The notes below the pieces were generated by a model. The model ran no database searches. It saw only the letters and a list, made by a program, of their open reading frames with translations, and was not told the origin of the DNA. From Opisthorchis felineus (Eukaryota > Platyhelminthes > Trematoda > Opisthorchiida > Opisthorchiidae), in the NCBI GenBank assembly GCA_004794785.1, contig SJOL01007370.1, positions 51,539-115,538 of the forward strand: DNA of 64,000 nt. The letters run 5' to 3'. Both the position numbers and the translations under genes were made by a program. Shown piece by piece: positions 48,301 to 56,700 of the stretch (within the stretch, counting starts at the first letter, position 1; every line of letters begins with the position of its first letter).

Positions 48301-49686
48301 ACCGTTTTTATTCTTTTTTAATCACTAGTTTGACGTTAAGTCTGGTTAACTCTTCTAAATCAGATGTACGTGCCTCCACACCCTCACACCACAATGCAGC
48401 TTTCGTGTCTCTCTAACGTAGGTGCGAGCACATAACAATCCACTTTGTTGGTAGCGTGGGGAGATTAAGGAATTTTCACTTGAACTATCGCCCTGTTAAG
48501 GAAACCATTCTGCGCTGTAAAGCCGAGAGACACTGTACAGCTGTTTCATCCTTATTGGGAATCATCAGCAGTAATCACCTCAAGAAACTCCCTGGAGGTA
48601 CATATTTGCACATCAATTTGGTTTTGACGGGAGACGGCTGAATCTCAGCTAAACCCCTCGTTTGTAATATTCTTCAGTTGAATGTGCTGTCACCTCATGT
48701 TTCAGTTGCTATGCTAGTCGAGATATCGCACTATATCTTCCTGAAGGAACACTAGTCACAAGGTTGGTGGCTACTCAGACTGTGCCTACCTGATGAACCC
48801 TAAGAAGAACAAAACCAATCGTACGCTGTCAAATAGTTTTCAGCCACCTTATGAGTAGTGTTTTCTGTGACCGGACTGCTTATACTGCTAATCGGGAGAT
48901 CGCGTTTTCGAATCTCCCTGGATTTTCATGAGATGCGCAATGCTGCTGATTCCCAATAACGTGTAACGGCTTTTCGGCGTAGATTCGCTTCACTTGGGGG
49001 ACGGAATCTCGAATATACAAACTATTTTCCCCACTATGGCCTGTTGGTTACAAAGCACTAATATTCCAAAGGTTTGCACATATTTTTGATGCTTTGCTCA
49101 ACAGATTTTTTCTAATACTTTCCGCCAATTGGTTTTTCAAGAGTTTAAAGCCTTCGCATACACAAACCAAACGCATTGGTCCATCCACAGTGAAGGTGTA
49201 TAAATCGGTTAGTTCCCTTCTTGTCGTTCACCACGAACAAGTATATTTTTCATGCTGAACAGCCGGATTGGAACAAAAATGAATATGGTACCTTGGGAGC
49301 ATAGTCGAGTTGTTTACGTGGAGGACTCAAGAAGTATCGCCCTCGTGTGCTACGCATTGTGTCTTGCATCATCCTATCTTCTAGCTTTACTTTTCTGTTT
49401 GTCTGTATTATATTCGTATTGCCGTTTTTCGTCCCCCTAACGACTAAATGAGCTTTGCATAAAGAAGTATTGTTTGACTTCGTTGTGCTTATTTGCTCAT
49501 AATCACCAGACCGCGGCTCATTGCATGTTTTCAATGGCAATAAACCGGATTCTTTTCAGTAACTATTTCTTTTATGTTATTCCCATTAGGCTAAGGTCCA
49601 GTGAAATGACAACCAATGGACTGGGTCCCAGAGAATTTCTCGACCCCGACTTTTCCGAACTTCCGCACACATCAGATTTGAAGTGA
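21185..49686 (+). CDS. PPP6R: Serine/threonine-protein phosphatase 6 regulatory subunit (SAPS family), 3' nine exons, partial
   Basis: Proposed join: 21185-21399, 23316-23401, 23521-23610, 27064-27222, 28498-28737, 32259-32571, 32765-33186, 36595-37181, 49590-49686. Every junction has AG/GT borders and the phase is continuous across all eight introns, giving about 735 codons with no internal stop. SAPS proteins bind the PP6 catalytic subunit (Sit4/PP6) as scaffold and specificity subunits, mainly in the cytoplasm. Blocks recalled from vertebrate PPP6R1/R3 appear in the right order: [50 protein letters not shown]. After residue ~190 the protein is acidic and Ser/Thr/Pro-rich with little family conservation, as in vertebrate tails. 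The N-terminal half of the SAPS domain is missing from the model; its exons are upstream of the window or too divergent to see. Introns span 119 bp to 12.4 kb and hold many retrotransposon remains. Family assignment is from remembered sequence, not a search. Confidence 0.88.
23316..23401 (+). CDS. PPP6R: PPP6R exon b ([13 protein letters not shown] block)
   Basis: Acceptor ctacaatccag/AC, donor TTTT/GTGAGT. Two bases finish the split Asp codon and 28 codons follow. The residues [17 protein letters not shown] then AEANEK align with vertebrate [23 protein letters not shown]; the run FVSGPLAE is identical to PPP6R1 as I recall it. This is the strongest single family marker in the window. The exon ends in phase 0. 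Confidence 0.92.
23521..23610 (+). CDS. PPP6R: PPP6R exon c (variable SAPS linker)
   Basis: Acceptor ttccttgcag/GCT, donor AAC/GTGAGT; 30 codons, phase 0 at both ends. It encodes a Ser-rich linker (SVSSSDQ) followed by AISQALQN. This corresponds to the vertebrate HSSSDDE linker and the start of the SLQQAFSDY helix, which the next exon continues as AYANYC. The upstream intron is only 119 bp, the shortest in the gene. Confidence 0.9.
23611..27063 (+). other. PPP6R intron between exons c and d
   Basis: 3453 bp. It holds a (CT)n run near 24.44 kb and a 195-codon open stretch (24813-25400) without recognisable content. No mobile element recognised. Confidence 0.7.
27064..27222 (+). CDS. PPP6R: PPP6R exon d ([10 protein letters not shown] block)
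   Basis: Acceptor cttattttcag/GCA, donor ATG/GTAAGT; 53 codons, phase 0 at both ends. It contains [22 protein letters not shown] and [11 protein letters not shown], matching the vertebrate MTSNFIDQFGFNDE and INFTLNTNES in order and spacing. The DQFGF motif is a hallmark of the end of the SAPS domain. The residues between are divergent. Confidence 0.93.
28498..28737 (+). CDS. PPP6R: PPP6R exon e (end of SAPS domain, start of acidic tail)
   Basis: Acceptor ttttgttctcag/GAG, donor GAG/GTGAGA; 80 codons, phase 0. It opens [20 protein letters not shown], matching vertebrate IALFEACCKERIQQFDD. It then becomes a Pro/Ser/Glu-rich tail ([19 protein letters not shown]) with no recognised fold. This is where family conservation ends. 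Confidence 0.9.
29784..29976 (+). mobile_element. tRNA-derived SINE, family 1, copy B
   Basis: In the intron between exons e and f. A-box region agttcagctgttaagacgc at 29788, B box ggttcgagccc at 29832 preceded by gtccgt, then the body tctgtctaggctttggcaac and ctgacagtatctcggcc, and a T/A-rich tail gactattatttttctta. Spacing between A and B boxes (about 44 bases) fits a tRNA-type pol III promoter. It is not a tRNA gene: no acceptor stem pairs. Confidence 0.78.
31258..31324. repeat. (ATC)n plus palindromic repeat, copy 2
   Basis: tcatcatcataatcatcaaa, gacagcaacttcagtgttga and cactgatgcttcactgccgt match the copy at 17.1 kb. The inverted repeat is at 31287-31306 with one arm change. The trinucleotide run at one edge suggests the 3' tail of a retroelement on the minus strand. 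Confidence 0.62.
31380..31950 (-). mobile_element. RTE family B, 3' fragment (C-terminal domain)
   Basis: Lies in the PPP6R intron between exons e and f, in reverse orientation. The minus strand reads [40 protein letters not shown], and [20 protein letters not shown] then QEMAVAF. This is the last ~120 residues of the RTE C-terminal domain with its frame still open (31452-31928). Everything upstream in the element (EN, RT core) is missing, as with a 5'-truncated insertion. Confidence 0.85.
32045..32170 (+). repeat. RTE 5'-region box, inverted relative to adjacent 3' fragment
   Basis: Reads gccttgcggttaggcttttg, agccaaaggctttggttgag, ctctgtctaggtgtgggcgc and cctgacagtaccccagccc. It lies immediately upstream (in element terms) of the minus-strand RTE fragment at 31.38-31.95 kb but points the other way. 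It ends about 90 bp before the acceptor of PPP6R exon f. Confidence 0.65.
32259..32571 (+). CDS. PPP6R: PPP6R exon f (acidic tail)
   Basis: Acceptor gactgcag/ATA, donor ATTTA/GTAGGT; 104 codons plus the first base of a split Asn codon. It encodes [16 protein letters not shown], then strings of Glu/Asp such as TATEDEDPD and [12 protein letters not shown]. Rich in acidic and Ser residues, likely disordered; SSEDE and similar runs fit the casein-kinase-2 site pattern, but use is unproven. An RTE 5'-region fragment ends less than 100 bp upstream. Confidence 0.85.
32765..33186 (+). CDS. PPP6R: PPP6R exon g (disordered tail)
   Basis: Acceptor tcggttcag/AT, donor CGA/GTACGT. AT completes the Asn begun in exon f, then 140 codons. 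The sequence is polar and low in hydrophobics, with a [14 protein letters not shown] run and no recognised domain. The intron before it is only 193 bp. Phase and splice signals support it more than homology does. A reading frame offset by one base is also open for part of it but does not join exon f in phase. Confidence 0.82.
33620..35010 (+). mobile_element. RTE copy, strongly degenerate
   Basis: In the intron between exons g and h. Near 33.80-33.92 kb one frame reads [20 protein letters not shown] then [16 protein letters not shown], equal to the [20 protein letters not shown] block at 42.77 kb. Near 34.11-34.16 kb [16 protein letters not shown] matches motif B ([14 protein letters not shown]). 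Near 34.65-34.87 kb NKAELRC-like and [17 protein letters not shown] match the C-terminal domain. YADD was not found. The copy is older than the one at 41 kb. Confidence 0.7.
36595..37181 (+). CDS. PPP6R: PPP6R exon h (large Ser/Thr-rich tail exon)
   Basis: Acceptor ctcacaatacag/TTC, donor GAGGA/GTAAGT; 195 codons plus two bases, the largest exon. It carries an acidic stretch ([17 protein letters not shown]), then [16 protein letters not shown], and a long Ser/Thr/Pro region ([17 protein letters not shown]). Reading past the donor meets a stop after one more codon, which supports the splice. No catalytic or binding motif recognised; probably an intrinsically disordered regulatory tail. Confidence 0.86.
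37861..38133 (-). pseudogene. Degraded retrovirus-like integrase core fragment
   Basis: A 90-codon stretch in the last PPP6R intron. It has [13 protein letters not shown] (resembling the first catalytic-Asp strand of an LTR-element integrase), [20 protein letters not shown], and SGRF (resembling the region R-G-P--I-SDNGR-F that holds the second Asp). The second Asp position reads His-Ser-Gly here. This is a resemblance by eye; family (Gypsy or BEL) is not resolved. Confidence 0.35.
40927..41041 (+). repeat. Two-unit tandem repeat in the RTE 5' region
   Basis: Two similar 44-base units about 71 bp apart: ctgcctcgcggttcagactc + ttgagtcagaggctatgggt at 40927, and ctgccttgtgggtcagactt + ttgagtcaaaggctcaaggt at 40998. 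A single unit is seen at 6.1, 11.73 and 32.06 kb. Repeated 5' units are common promoter architecture in LINEs; function here is inferred only. Confidence 0.65.
41484..41888 (+). pseudogene. RTE family A endonuclease, C-terminal fragment
   Basis: An open stretch with [40 protein letters not shown] and [13 protein letters not shown]. This is the part of an AP-like endonuclease that ends in the conserved D-N region (GDMNAQ and LL-F-NT-F blocks of RTE). The N-terminal catalytic part upstream is shortened and out of frame. The frame closes at a stop near 41886; the protein appears to continue in another frame ([20 protein letters not shown]), so a small indel lies at about 41880. Confidence 0.75.
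41942..42763 (+). pseudogene. RTE family A linker and N-terminal reverse transcriptase
   Basis: About 273 codons carrying the endonuclease-RT linker ([18 protein letters not shown]) and RT block 1 ([20 protein letters not shown]), followed by [20 protein letters not shown] and [20 protein letters not shown]. It ends at a TGA where the related frame continues one base over as [20 protein letters not shown] one-base indel near 42750-42760 therefore splits the reverse transcriptase. Confidence 0.85.
42764..44021 (+). pseudogene. RTE family A reverse transcriptase core and C-terminus
   Basis: Open from the frameshift to a TAG at 44019. It contains all palm motifs: A ([15 protein letters not shown]), B ([16 protein letters not shown]), C ([13 protein letters not shown]) and the thumb region. 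Beyond lies the RTE C-terminal domain: [57 protein letters not shown]. As an open frame it is intact, so this copy seems relatively young, but it lacks the upstream part in frame. Confidence 0.88.
43948..44261 (+). repeat. Tandem duplication of the RTE 3' end
   Basis: Unit 1 (43948-44098) holds the last ~24 codons of the reverse transcriptase and the start of the 3' untranslated region. Unit 2 (44099 to about 44261) repeats it with scattered substitutions. Both contain the anchor tgcatcaaagctat, then tagctacc and ttccgaacaaactg. Unit 2 keeps ~20 extra bases (ttggttgtatgtcccacac region) that unit 1 has lost. The copy at 8.1 kb has one unit only. Confidence 0.8.
44825..45026 (-). mobile_element. 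tRNA-derived SINE, family 1, copy C
   Basis: Best-preserved copy, on the minus strand in the last PPP6R intron, about 550 bp after the RTE element. Minus-strand A box tagttcagtggttagagcgt, B box ggttcgaaccc (44962-44972), body cctgtctagggttgggcaac and ctgacagtatccaagccctc, then gcaccgaaagggtgatacag and a T-rich tail acgattttttttgttggg. The B box matches the pol III consensus GGTTCGAANCC. Confidence 0.85.
45938..46393 (-). repeat. Possible 3' LTR of the Gypsy fragment
   Basis: On the minus strand the stretch starts TGTTGTCACC, about 65 bp after the integrase stop, and ends GACGTAACA, giving TGTT...AACA termini over 456 bp. A TTTATAAACG near its start could be a promoter box. No clear polypurine tract precedes it and no second LTR was found for comparison, so both ends are guesses. 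Confidence 0.3.
46458..47402 (-). pseudogene. Ty3/Gypsy integrase C-terminal region
   Basis: A 314-codon open stretch on the minus strand. From about residue 65 it reads [35 protein letters not shown], then [33 protein letters not shown] and [10 protein letters not shown]. This is the classical end of a Gypsy integrase (LLAYR-TPH---G-SP-ELL) followed by the GPY/F-like module and a basic C-terminal tail. The first ~65 residues look frameshifted from the core, since another minus frame at 47176-47361 carries related-looking residues. The catalytic core, RT, RNase H and gag are absent here, so this is a dead fragment in the last PPP6R intron. Confidence 0.75.
48500..48608 (-). mobile_element. 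SINE family 2 fragment, reverse
   Basis: Contains gccgagagacactgtacagc, tcatccttattgggaatcat and cacctcaagaaactccctgg, matching the copy at 19.15-19.25 kb. The tRNA-like head is missing or lost. In the last PPP6R intron. Confidence 0.6.
48845..49015 (+). mobile_element. SINE family 2, forward copy
   Basis: Reads gcttatactgctaatcggga, gatcgcgttttcgaatctcc (degraded B box), ttttcatgagatgcgcaatg, ctgattcccaataacgtgta and ggcttttcggcgtagattcg. It is inverted relative to the fragment about 240 bp upstream. Confidence 0.62.
49590..49686 (+). CDS. PPP6R: PPP6R exon i (last exon found)
   Basis: Acceptor ttcccattag/G; the single G completes the Glu split at the end of exon h, then 31 codons ([18 protein letters not shown], then [13 protein letters not shown]) to a TGA at 49684-49686. 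Joining a 12.4 kb intron in phase with a strong open stretch makes this exon likely. The TGA lies inside a consensus donor, GTGAGT at 49683, of the same type used by exons b and c. If that donor is used the exon ends at 49682 in phase 2 and the gene continues. No clear AATAAA was seen in the next few hundred bases. Confidence 0.7.
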
Positions 49687-50890
49687 GTTTGTGTTTTCCA
49701 TATCACAGCGGAACTCGAGATGTCTCAGAAGTTAAGCCATGAGTCCGTGGCTTGAAGGTTCATTTTGGCACTGCGTCGAACAATTCGTAGCTCAGGTGTG
49801 TTTATTGGTCCTTTGTCAGCTGGTCAGGTCTCTGAGTTTAGCGGTCCGCCGGTACACGTTTCTTCACCCGTTGTGTAGAAGTCGTTGACGCGTTGTTGAG
49901 CTAGTGCTTTCCACTCCCGATGAATTTAATGTGATCAACTAATTGAAGGAAAGCTTTCTTGAAATTCCGTTGATCCGTTCGCAACCTATGCTGCGAGGCT
50001 ACCCATATCCCTTGTGTTTCATTAGTTCGTTGGGTACTAACGAACAGGTCGACAAGCACCTTGTCAATAACCAAGAAGTGTTCTTGTTTCAAATATTTAT
50101 CTGACATCTGATCACTACTGTCAGACCACAGTCAACCAACCGTCTTTTTCCTCTCCTTGCTCTACCCTCCGCGGCGCATGCCATATGTGCGCCGAAACCG
50201 TCTCACATATGGTTAGTTTGATTTAGTTCCCCGGTAGACTGTCAGTACTTCTCTGTATCCGTTAATGGCGGACATTTGAAGCCGCCCACTATTTTGTTGG
50301 AATTTTTTATAAGCTCGGATCGTGTCACGTAAAATACCCGCGTTTTGGTCTAACACAGAGACACATGATTTAACTGTTATCTTGGTATTAATTCCGGTTT
50401 AATATACGCGCGTACTTTCAGACCCAAATTACATTTAGATTTTGTACTACAACCTCACATATGCGAGCTACTGATCTGTCCCACTATCGACTGATGGTAA
50501 CACTCGAATGTCACGCTTACGAGAGATAACGTAACCGCTGAGATGAGAGTGGCCACTGCGTGGGCGTTTTCGTGTAGTAAGGTAAAATCCGGTGTTGGTG
50601 ATAACAAATAAGTCGGTAACTCACATTCTGGGAAGTCCGTTCCGGTTATTGTTGCTGCTGTTGTTTGCAGAGCCGTACAACACGTGCAATGGTCCTTTAG
50701 CAAGAGAATGTCGGTTTTTGAAAATAAGCTGTTGAGAATGGCAAGTTTGGCTTTGTTATTTTCTGTTGGGCATAACGGCAGTGGATATTCACAGTCACGT
50801 AATTTTGATCGGTCAACCTTTTCCCTCAGCGTTGCAAGGCCTGGATTTATTCCACGCCCTGTTTTGAGTCAAACAGGTTCCTCGCGCTAT

Positions 50891-51009
50891 NNNNNNNNNN
50901 NNNNNNNNNNNNNNNNNNNNNNNNNNNNNNNNNNNNNNNNNNNNNNNNNNNNNNNNNNNNNNNNNNNNNNNNNNNNNNNNNNNNNNNNNNNNATATATAT
51001 ATATATATA
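50891..51009. other. Assembly gap (102 N) in an (AT)n tract
   Basis: Bases 50891-50992 are N and are followed directly by (AT)n to about 51009. The gap probably stands for a collapsed or unread AT microsatellite; its true length is unknown. Confidence 0.97.
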
Positions 51010-53542
51010 ATTGATCACATCTAAGGCGGCGAATCGTTCAATCTATTGTGATCGTGTCGCTAGAGGTCCAAGGTTGTGAACCCTGTAGACTAGTTGTTTT
51101 ATCCAAATGCGCCGTCATGTTTCTCTTCACCAGAAAGCACCCTTCCCACGAACGTTTGAACAAACCCGTCATCATACTCCCCATGTAAAACCGTGAGCAC
51201 TAGTACCCACATAATTTGCTAAAACTTATATGCCTGTGTTGCGGCCAGTTATCTAAGTTTTATTGCTTCACTTGCCTTATTGTGACTGTCTCTTGCAGCT
51301 AAATGAGCCAGCTTCGTAATTGTCTTCAAAATGAGCTTGAAACTTCTAGCTACTCAATTCAGTCCATACTGTGTAACTGGGGCGGGGGGGTAATGTATAT
51401 GATATTAGGTTGGATGCACTTGAGGTGGAAATAATAATCTCTGTGAACAATCGACTAGTCGTAATACTGTTGACTCATTAATAATATTCAACAGGCTATT
51501 CTCGTGCTTCTTTGAACTCACACCGACTGTGATTCGTATGACTCCCCACATCACCTTCCCGTCTTGTAATTCCTAAAGTAGCGTGGTTCCCTGATGCCCT
51601 AACTAATCATGCTCGTTGCCCGGGATTTGATATTTTGTGCCGCAGAACTGCATGAACATTCTCAAGGTCAAAAGTGCACCTTTCACAACAAATCTGCCGC
51701 TGCTACGACTCGTTTTGTTTGGTGTTGTTCACTATTTTTATTATTTATTATTATCATTGTTATTAATTTCGTACTCACGTTTATTTCCTTTGAACATTCA
51801 CTTAATAATTTATCATTCCTGACACCAAATGCAAATTCCTGTACAAGAACGTGGTCATCGTAAATTCGCCCACGCTGTTTCGGATGACTGGGATTAATCT
51901 TGACACGTTTTCTTCATGAGTGTTTACGTTATACGGCCGTGCATACCATGGTCTGGTCCTCAGCAATGCGGGTCTTCGATCCGTTTTTTATCCAGCCAGC
52001 ATCTAACCGTCTTATAGCCACTAAGTCAAGTGTGCCTACCAACCTGTAGTTGGTACTTCAGAAATCCAGAACTGTGGATGTTGTTTGTCTGCGTATGTCT
52101 ATGGTGCGAGTGTTTCCTGTATGCACATCCCTCAGTCATGCAGCGGATCTCCTTTTCCTCTCGGCGAACCAATCAATGGTGGGAGACACTGACTGAAGCT
52201 GTTATCCATTTGATGCACCGAACGTATCGCTAGACTAGCCAGTATTAGAATGCATTCATAGTGGCCTGTTAACTAATTGATTGACCGGTCAAATAATAAG
52301 AAAACCTATACATACATATCCCCCGACCTGTCTCTGCTTTCCCTTTGCTGCTTGATGTTGGCATGACAAAAGAAAGCAGCCTGTTTTGAATATAATCTGT
52401 TCCATTCTTTTTCACTCTGTTTCCGGGAAATACGGCGAGACTACGGTTATGGTGACATCATTTCTCACTACGTTACCTTATTTACACGAAAACATAGACC
52501 CATGTTCTGTCCATCGCGTGCTTGAATACACCACTCCTTTTCTACTGAGTCCCTGTTGTACAGAATATTACCCCCCCCCTCTATTTCACGACCCAACCCC
52601 CTCAGTCTCAACAAGGCCCGTTTTCGATCCCATCGCACCATCAAACTACGTCCAGGCGTGGATGGACCCCTGAATGATGCCACCTGACGACAGATCTACC
52701 ACTATCTCCTTCCATTTGTTCCTATTGGTAAGTGGAGCATTGCTTATGTACGTGTTCATCACGTCCACGAACTTTCTTGCCCTCAAAACTGACTGATTAT
52801 ATTTGCCGACTTCGTGCCTTATCATCTTTCTCATTCGACCTACCGTGTCACTGTTATTTTAACAATAGATTTTGGTGAAGTTGATGGATCGCCGCGCTCA
52901 CATGACATACTCTTGGTACATATTACGTAATCAACGGAGTTAATACCTCGATCTTCTGTCTCCAGTGCGCACTGGATCAAATGAAGCCAGTGAAATCCAC
53001 CCCGACGCATCACCCGTAATGGTTATGTGTCTGTTATCGGTATAGCTATTGGTGTCGTTGATTCTGTGTTGACAGTTATCACTAGCTTGTTAGTGGTTGT
53101 CTGTCATAGCACTCCCGATTACCAATTGCTTTTACCTTAATAGCTATGCTTTAGTCACTTTAGTTACCACGCACAAGCTGATCGTGCCTGTTGGGGATGC
53201 GTCGAGTAGAGACATCACAATCGTGCGCTTATTGACTAGCACGTCTGTCGGTTTCAGGGTGGCTGCTGCGCCGATATCCCATGATTTAACCGTTCGCTGA
53301 CGGCAGTGTTTGCGTGCGGTTTATGTCACTACCCCTCTGAAGGTAATCCACTCCCCGGGCAGTCCAGGGCGTGCGTTCCTCAGCAACTTTCTTTAGAATG
53401 ATTTTGGCTCCAAAGAAATTCCATAAACTGCCGGGCATTAAGGCAACCCATGCTCCTTTTGTGATGTTCATGATATACATTGCATTCTATTATTATATAT
53501 TTTTAAATTAGATGTGTACATTTATCTATTCCATCTTCATCT
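51010..53542. other. No recognised gene
   Basis: A G-run (near 51380) and a C-run (near 52570) only. No coding motif recognised. Confidence 0.5.
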
Positions 53543-53737
53543 GCCCTCGAAATACCTCAGCGGTTGAGGCGCGAAATTACTGACCAAAAGGTCCGTAATT
53601 CGAACCCAACTTCAGCAACTTGCCTGCTCCTGTCTAGGCTTCGGCAACCTGCTGGTACCTTAGCCCTCGTGCTGCCTTCGGCTGGCACGGCAGTAGGGTG
53701 TTACAACTGAACAATTATTATTATCTTACTTTACTGC
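53543..53737 (+). mobile_element. tRNA-derived SINE, family 1, copy D
   Basis: A box acctcagcggttgaggcgcg (53554), B box taattcgaaccc (53597) with one consensus change, body cctgtctaggcttcggcaac and ccttagccctcgtgctgcc, 3' end agtagggtgttacaactgaa then caattattattatctta. Same order as copies A-C. It lies outside the gene model, downstream of the last exon found. Confidence 0.83.
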
Positions 53738-56700
53738 AACCTGACCTTCTCTCTTTCTGTATCCTGCCGTGCTGGTTGCCTATCTAAATGCTCCAATCCG
53801 CACCACTACGGCAAACCGTGTGCATCCTTATGGTGTTCACCAGATGGAGCGCTATGACTGTACAAGGTCGCAGTGTATTATCAGTTTGACCTTAACGGTG
53901 GATTCGTTTGATGTGTATGATAACGACGCGAATACTACACGAATACTCTTTGTGTCTCTAATGGTTATCCACACTTCATAACAAAGCCAGAATTTGGTTT
54001 TGAAACAAACATTCTTGCACGGCCTGTTTGCAGTATGTATTCAATCAAGGGAACTGGTGTATATCAGTGCAAACGGCTTGTAACACGCTAGTTGATTGCA
54101 CTGAATTCTCTCTGATTCTTTCAAAGTTTGCTTGTCTGGGTAAACTGTCTGTCAAACTTGTTTTTTTTTGTTTGGGGGTCGCATAACCACCTAGTTTTCA
54201 GACAGTTCATTCAGGGATCGTGGATATCAGTGACACCGTTTTTCGGACAATGTCCTCTTGCAAAGCTTGCCGGAAATAAGACAGACCGTTTTTAATTGCT
54301 GCAAATTCCTCACTCCGTTCCAGAGAGAATACTTCGTTCCGACGGTAAATAACCGTCTTGTAAAGTTGTATTGCCAATACGCTGGTTGTTGGCAAATCCA
54401 CATAAAGCATGCGTTACAAATGTGTTCCTTCACTCTCCTTGAGTAGGGTTTTTCTCTAACTTTTCGATGCGGAACAGAGTTTAGCTGATCCTCAAAGCAA
54501 CCACACGGTGCCTTTCACCGCATGACAACTACTGTGTTTTGGTGTTTGGTTGCTTTGAGTTTTCCGCGTTAGGACCTTCAAAATAGGTTCATCTGTTTCC
54601 AGATGTGTTCAGTATTTGACGAGAGGGTGTTTGCGACTCACAGTGTGTTTTGTTTGTGGAATTCTTTTCTATCTATCTATTGATTTCATGATGATGAGGC
54701 CGCATGAATATGTGTGGAAGGAGAGATCTTAGTGTACCCCTCTCAAATTGCCTAGTGTAACGCCAACAAAATTTTAGACTTTAGGACGTGAATTGAACCG
54801 GTGGTCTGCACTGCGAACGGAATTCCGCGTCATCTTTTCACACTATATCGGATTCGGTATGTCTCCATCTGGCTCTTTAACAACCAAAGATATGAACTGG
54901 TGCAGTTCCCATTCCTAAAGAAAATGTTACACTGGGGAAAGGTCTTCCATCCCTTCTCTCTTTAGAAAGAACGCCCCCCTCGGAGGACGAATCGACCTGC
55001 GCTAGTAGTGCCCACTATGAAATATCTTGGTCACTCATGGTCGTAAAAGATGACTAATATCGTGTAAGAGTATACCACATTGACCTTCCTGATCCAGTGA
55101 CAGCATGGACTTGACGACGGCTTTGTTGGTTGCACTCAAGAACCAATAATGATTGAACGAGACTTTCGTTCCATGATCAACATTGAGCTGCACCCACACT
55201 GTAACACCCTCGGTTCTTAGAAAAACCGGGTCGAATCATCCGATTTTAAGCTGCTCGCTGCTCGCTGCACGCTAGTGTCAAATAAAGAACCACTGCTTCA
55301 AACTTGCTTATTTTTGGTGAGCTCTGTTTTACCTCCTCCTCCCTCACCGCACATGCTGCTGTAGCCAAGCGGATTATGCCGACAACCAAACAGCAGGACA
55401 AAGATGAATTGTCAAATAGTAGTATGTTTCAGTGTCGTTCACCATCTGACCACGTCAAAGGCCCGTATTCTCATAAACTGACCACTTTAGTCTGCGGATG
55501 ATGTTTTTTTTTAGTTTTAGAGCCAGCTGACTTTACCGTAACTTCAGCAATGTCGCCGCGTTTAATCATTCTCACATACAGTTATTCACCTTCAACTCGT
55601 TCTGGTGAATCCGGTATTTGCTAGATTATTAGGACAAGATTGATCACGTTTAAATTGAGTGAAGAATACATTGGTGTGTGTTTTGGACCCACCATGAACC
55701 AAAAAGATCCAATCGTTGTTTCGGCGGTCCTTTGTTAGGGAGATGATGTTGCACACTGCAGTACAGCGCTGTCAGCCCCACGGGTGTTAGAATCACTGCA
55801 AACTGATCTAATTGGGCAGTCATGCAACTAGAGTACATTTATGTAAGACCATTTCCCGCATAGCCTAAACAGCCGGTACCACTGTTTTCGATCATTTACT
55901 CTGTTAATCATGCATACTTGTGATCCACGTGGGTGAAATATTTTACCTTGGCCACACTTGTACTCTCCCAGTACACTTCGGGTTATTTCCGGTTTTGACA
56001 GCTGGCCTGCGGCACGAAGTATCGTTAATTTTGAACGGATTTGCCTGTCTACTACCTCTACCCACTTTCGTTTCTCCTGTTAAGGATTTCCAACTACGCT
56101 GCCTGCGCTCCATCTCGGGATACCAACCTTCCGCTTTCCATCTCTGATCAGCTAATTGCTGATAATACTGCCATGTGATTCATGCTTGCACCCGCAACAC
56201 TATTGCCCCCCCCCTCCTTCATCTCCGGTTTTGCACTCTATCCGCTTCTGAGCTTAGTAGACCTCCTGGTACAACCACCTCCGTATCCTGTTTCATATTA
56301 ATTCAGCTACATAGCGAGCTCTTGCTGACTTTTTAATCCGACCTGTTAGCTGAGCGTTGCTATATTTTCGAGCAGTGAAATTTGTCGCGAGTTTTGTCTG
56401 GACTGATGTCATCAGAAGGCCATCTTATCCTGTGCGAAGCTTTGTCGATCCCTGTGTATAAACCATCAGTATACCATTCAGGCTGTTTATCTTTTTTCTA
56501 TACTTTTTATAAAAGGCAGTTGTAAAGCCGTTTTACCACCCGTCGAAGGCAATCCGCCGTCAGAGTTCCCTGTACCATTCTCTGTCGTCCAGCTGTCGGA
56601 TGTCACCATTTCGCTATTCTCGAATTGTTTGTCAATCTTCTGGCACGCGCACAGCCTTTCATTGTTTTTCATTCGTTCCTTTTCTGACACTGTTCTTACT

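Larger units (their letters stand above)
37182..49589 (+). other. PPP6R intron between exons h and i (12.4 kb)
   Basis: The largest intron. It contains, in order, an integrase-like remnant, a near full-length RTE, a reverse SINE, a possible LTR with Gypsy integrase end, and an inverted pair of SINE family 2. Between 38.2 and 40.4 kb and at 47.4-48.4 kb nothing was recognised. Confidence 0.65.

Noticed and set aside
50671..50890. Open stretch after ttgtttgcag as the next PPP6R exon
   Set aside because: Phase fits the alternative donor at 49683, but no donor or stop closes it before the N gap and the residues are not informative; kept only as a possibility in the stop/donor finding.
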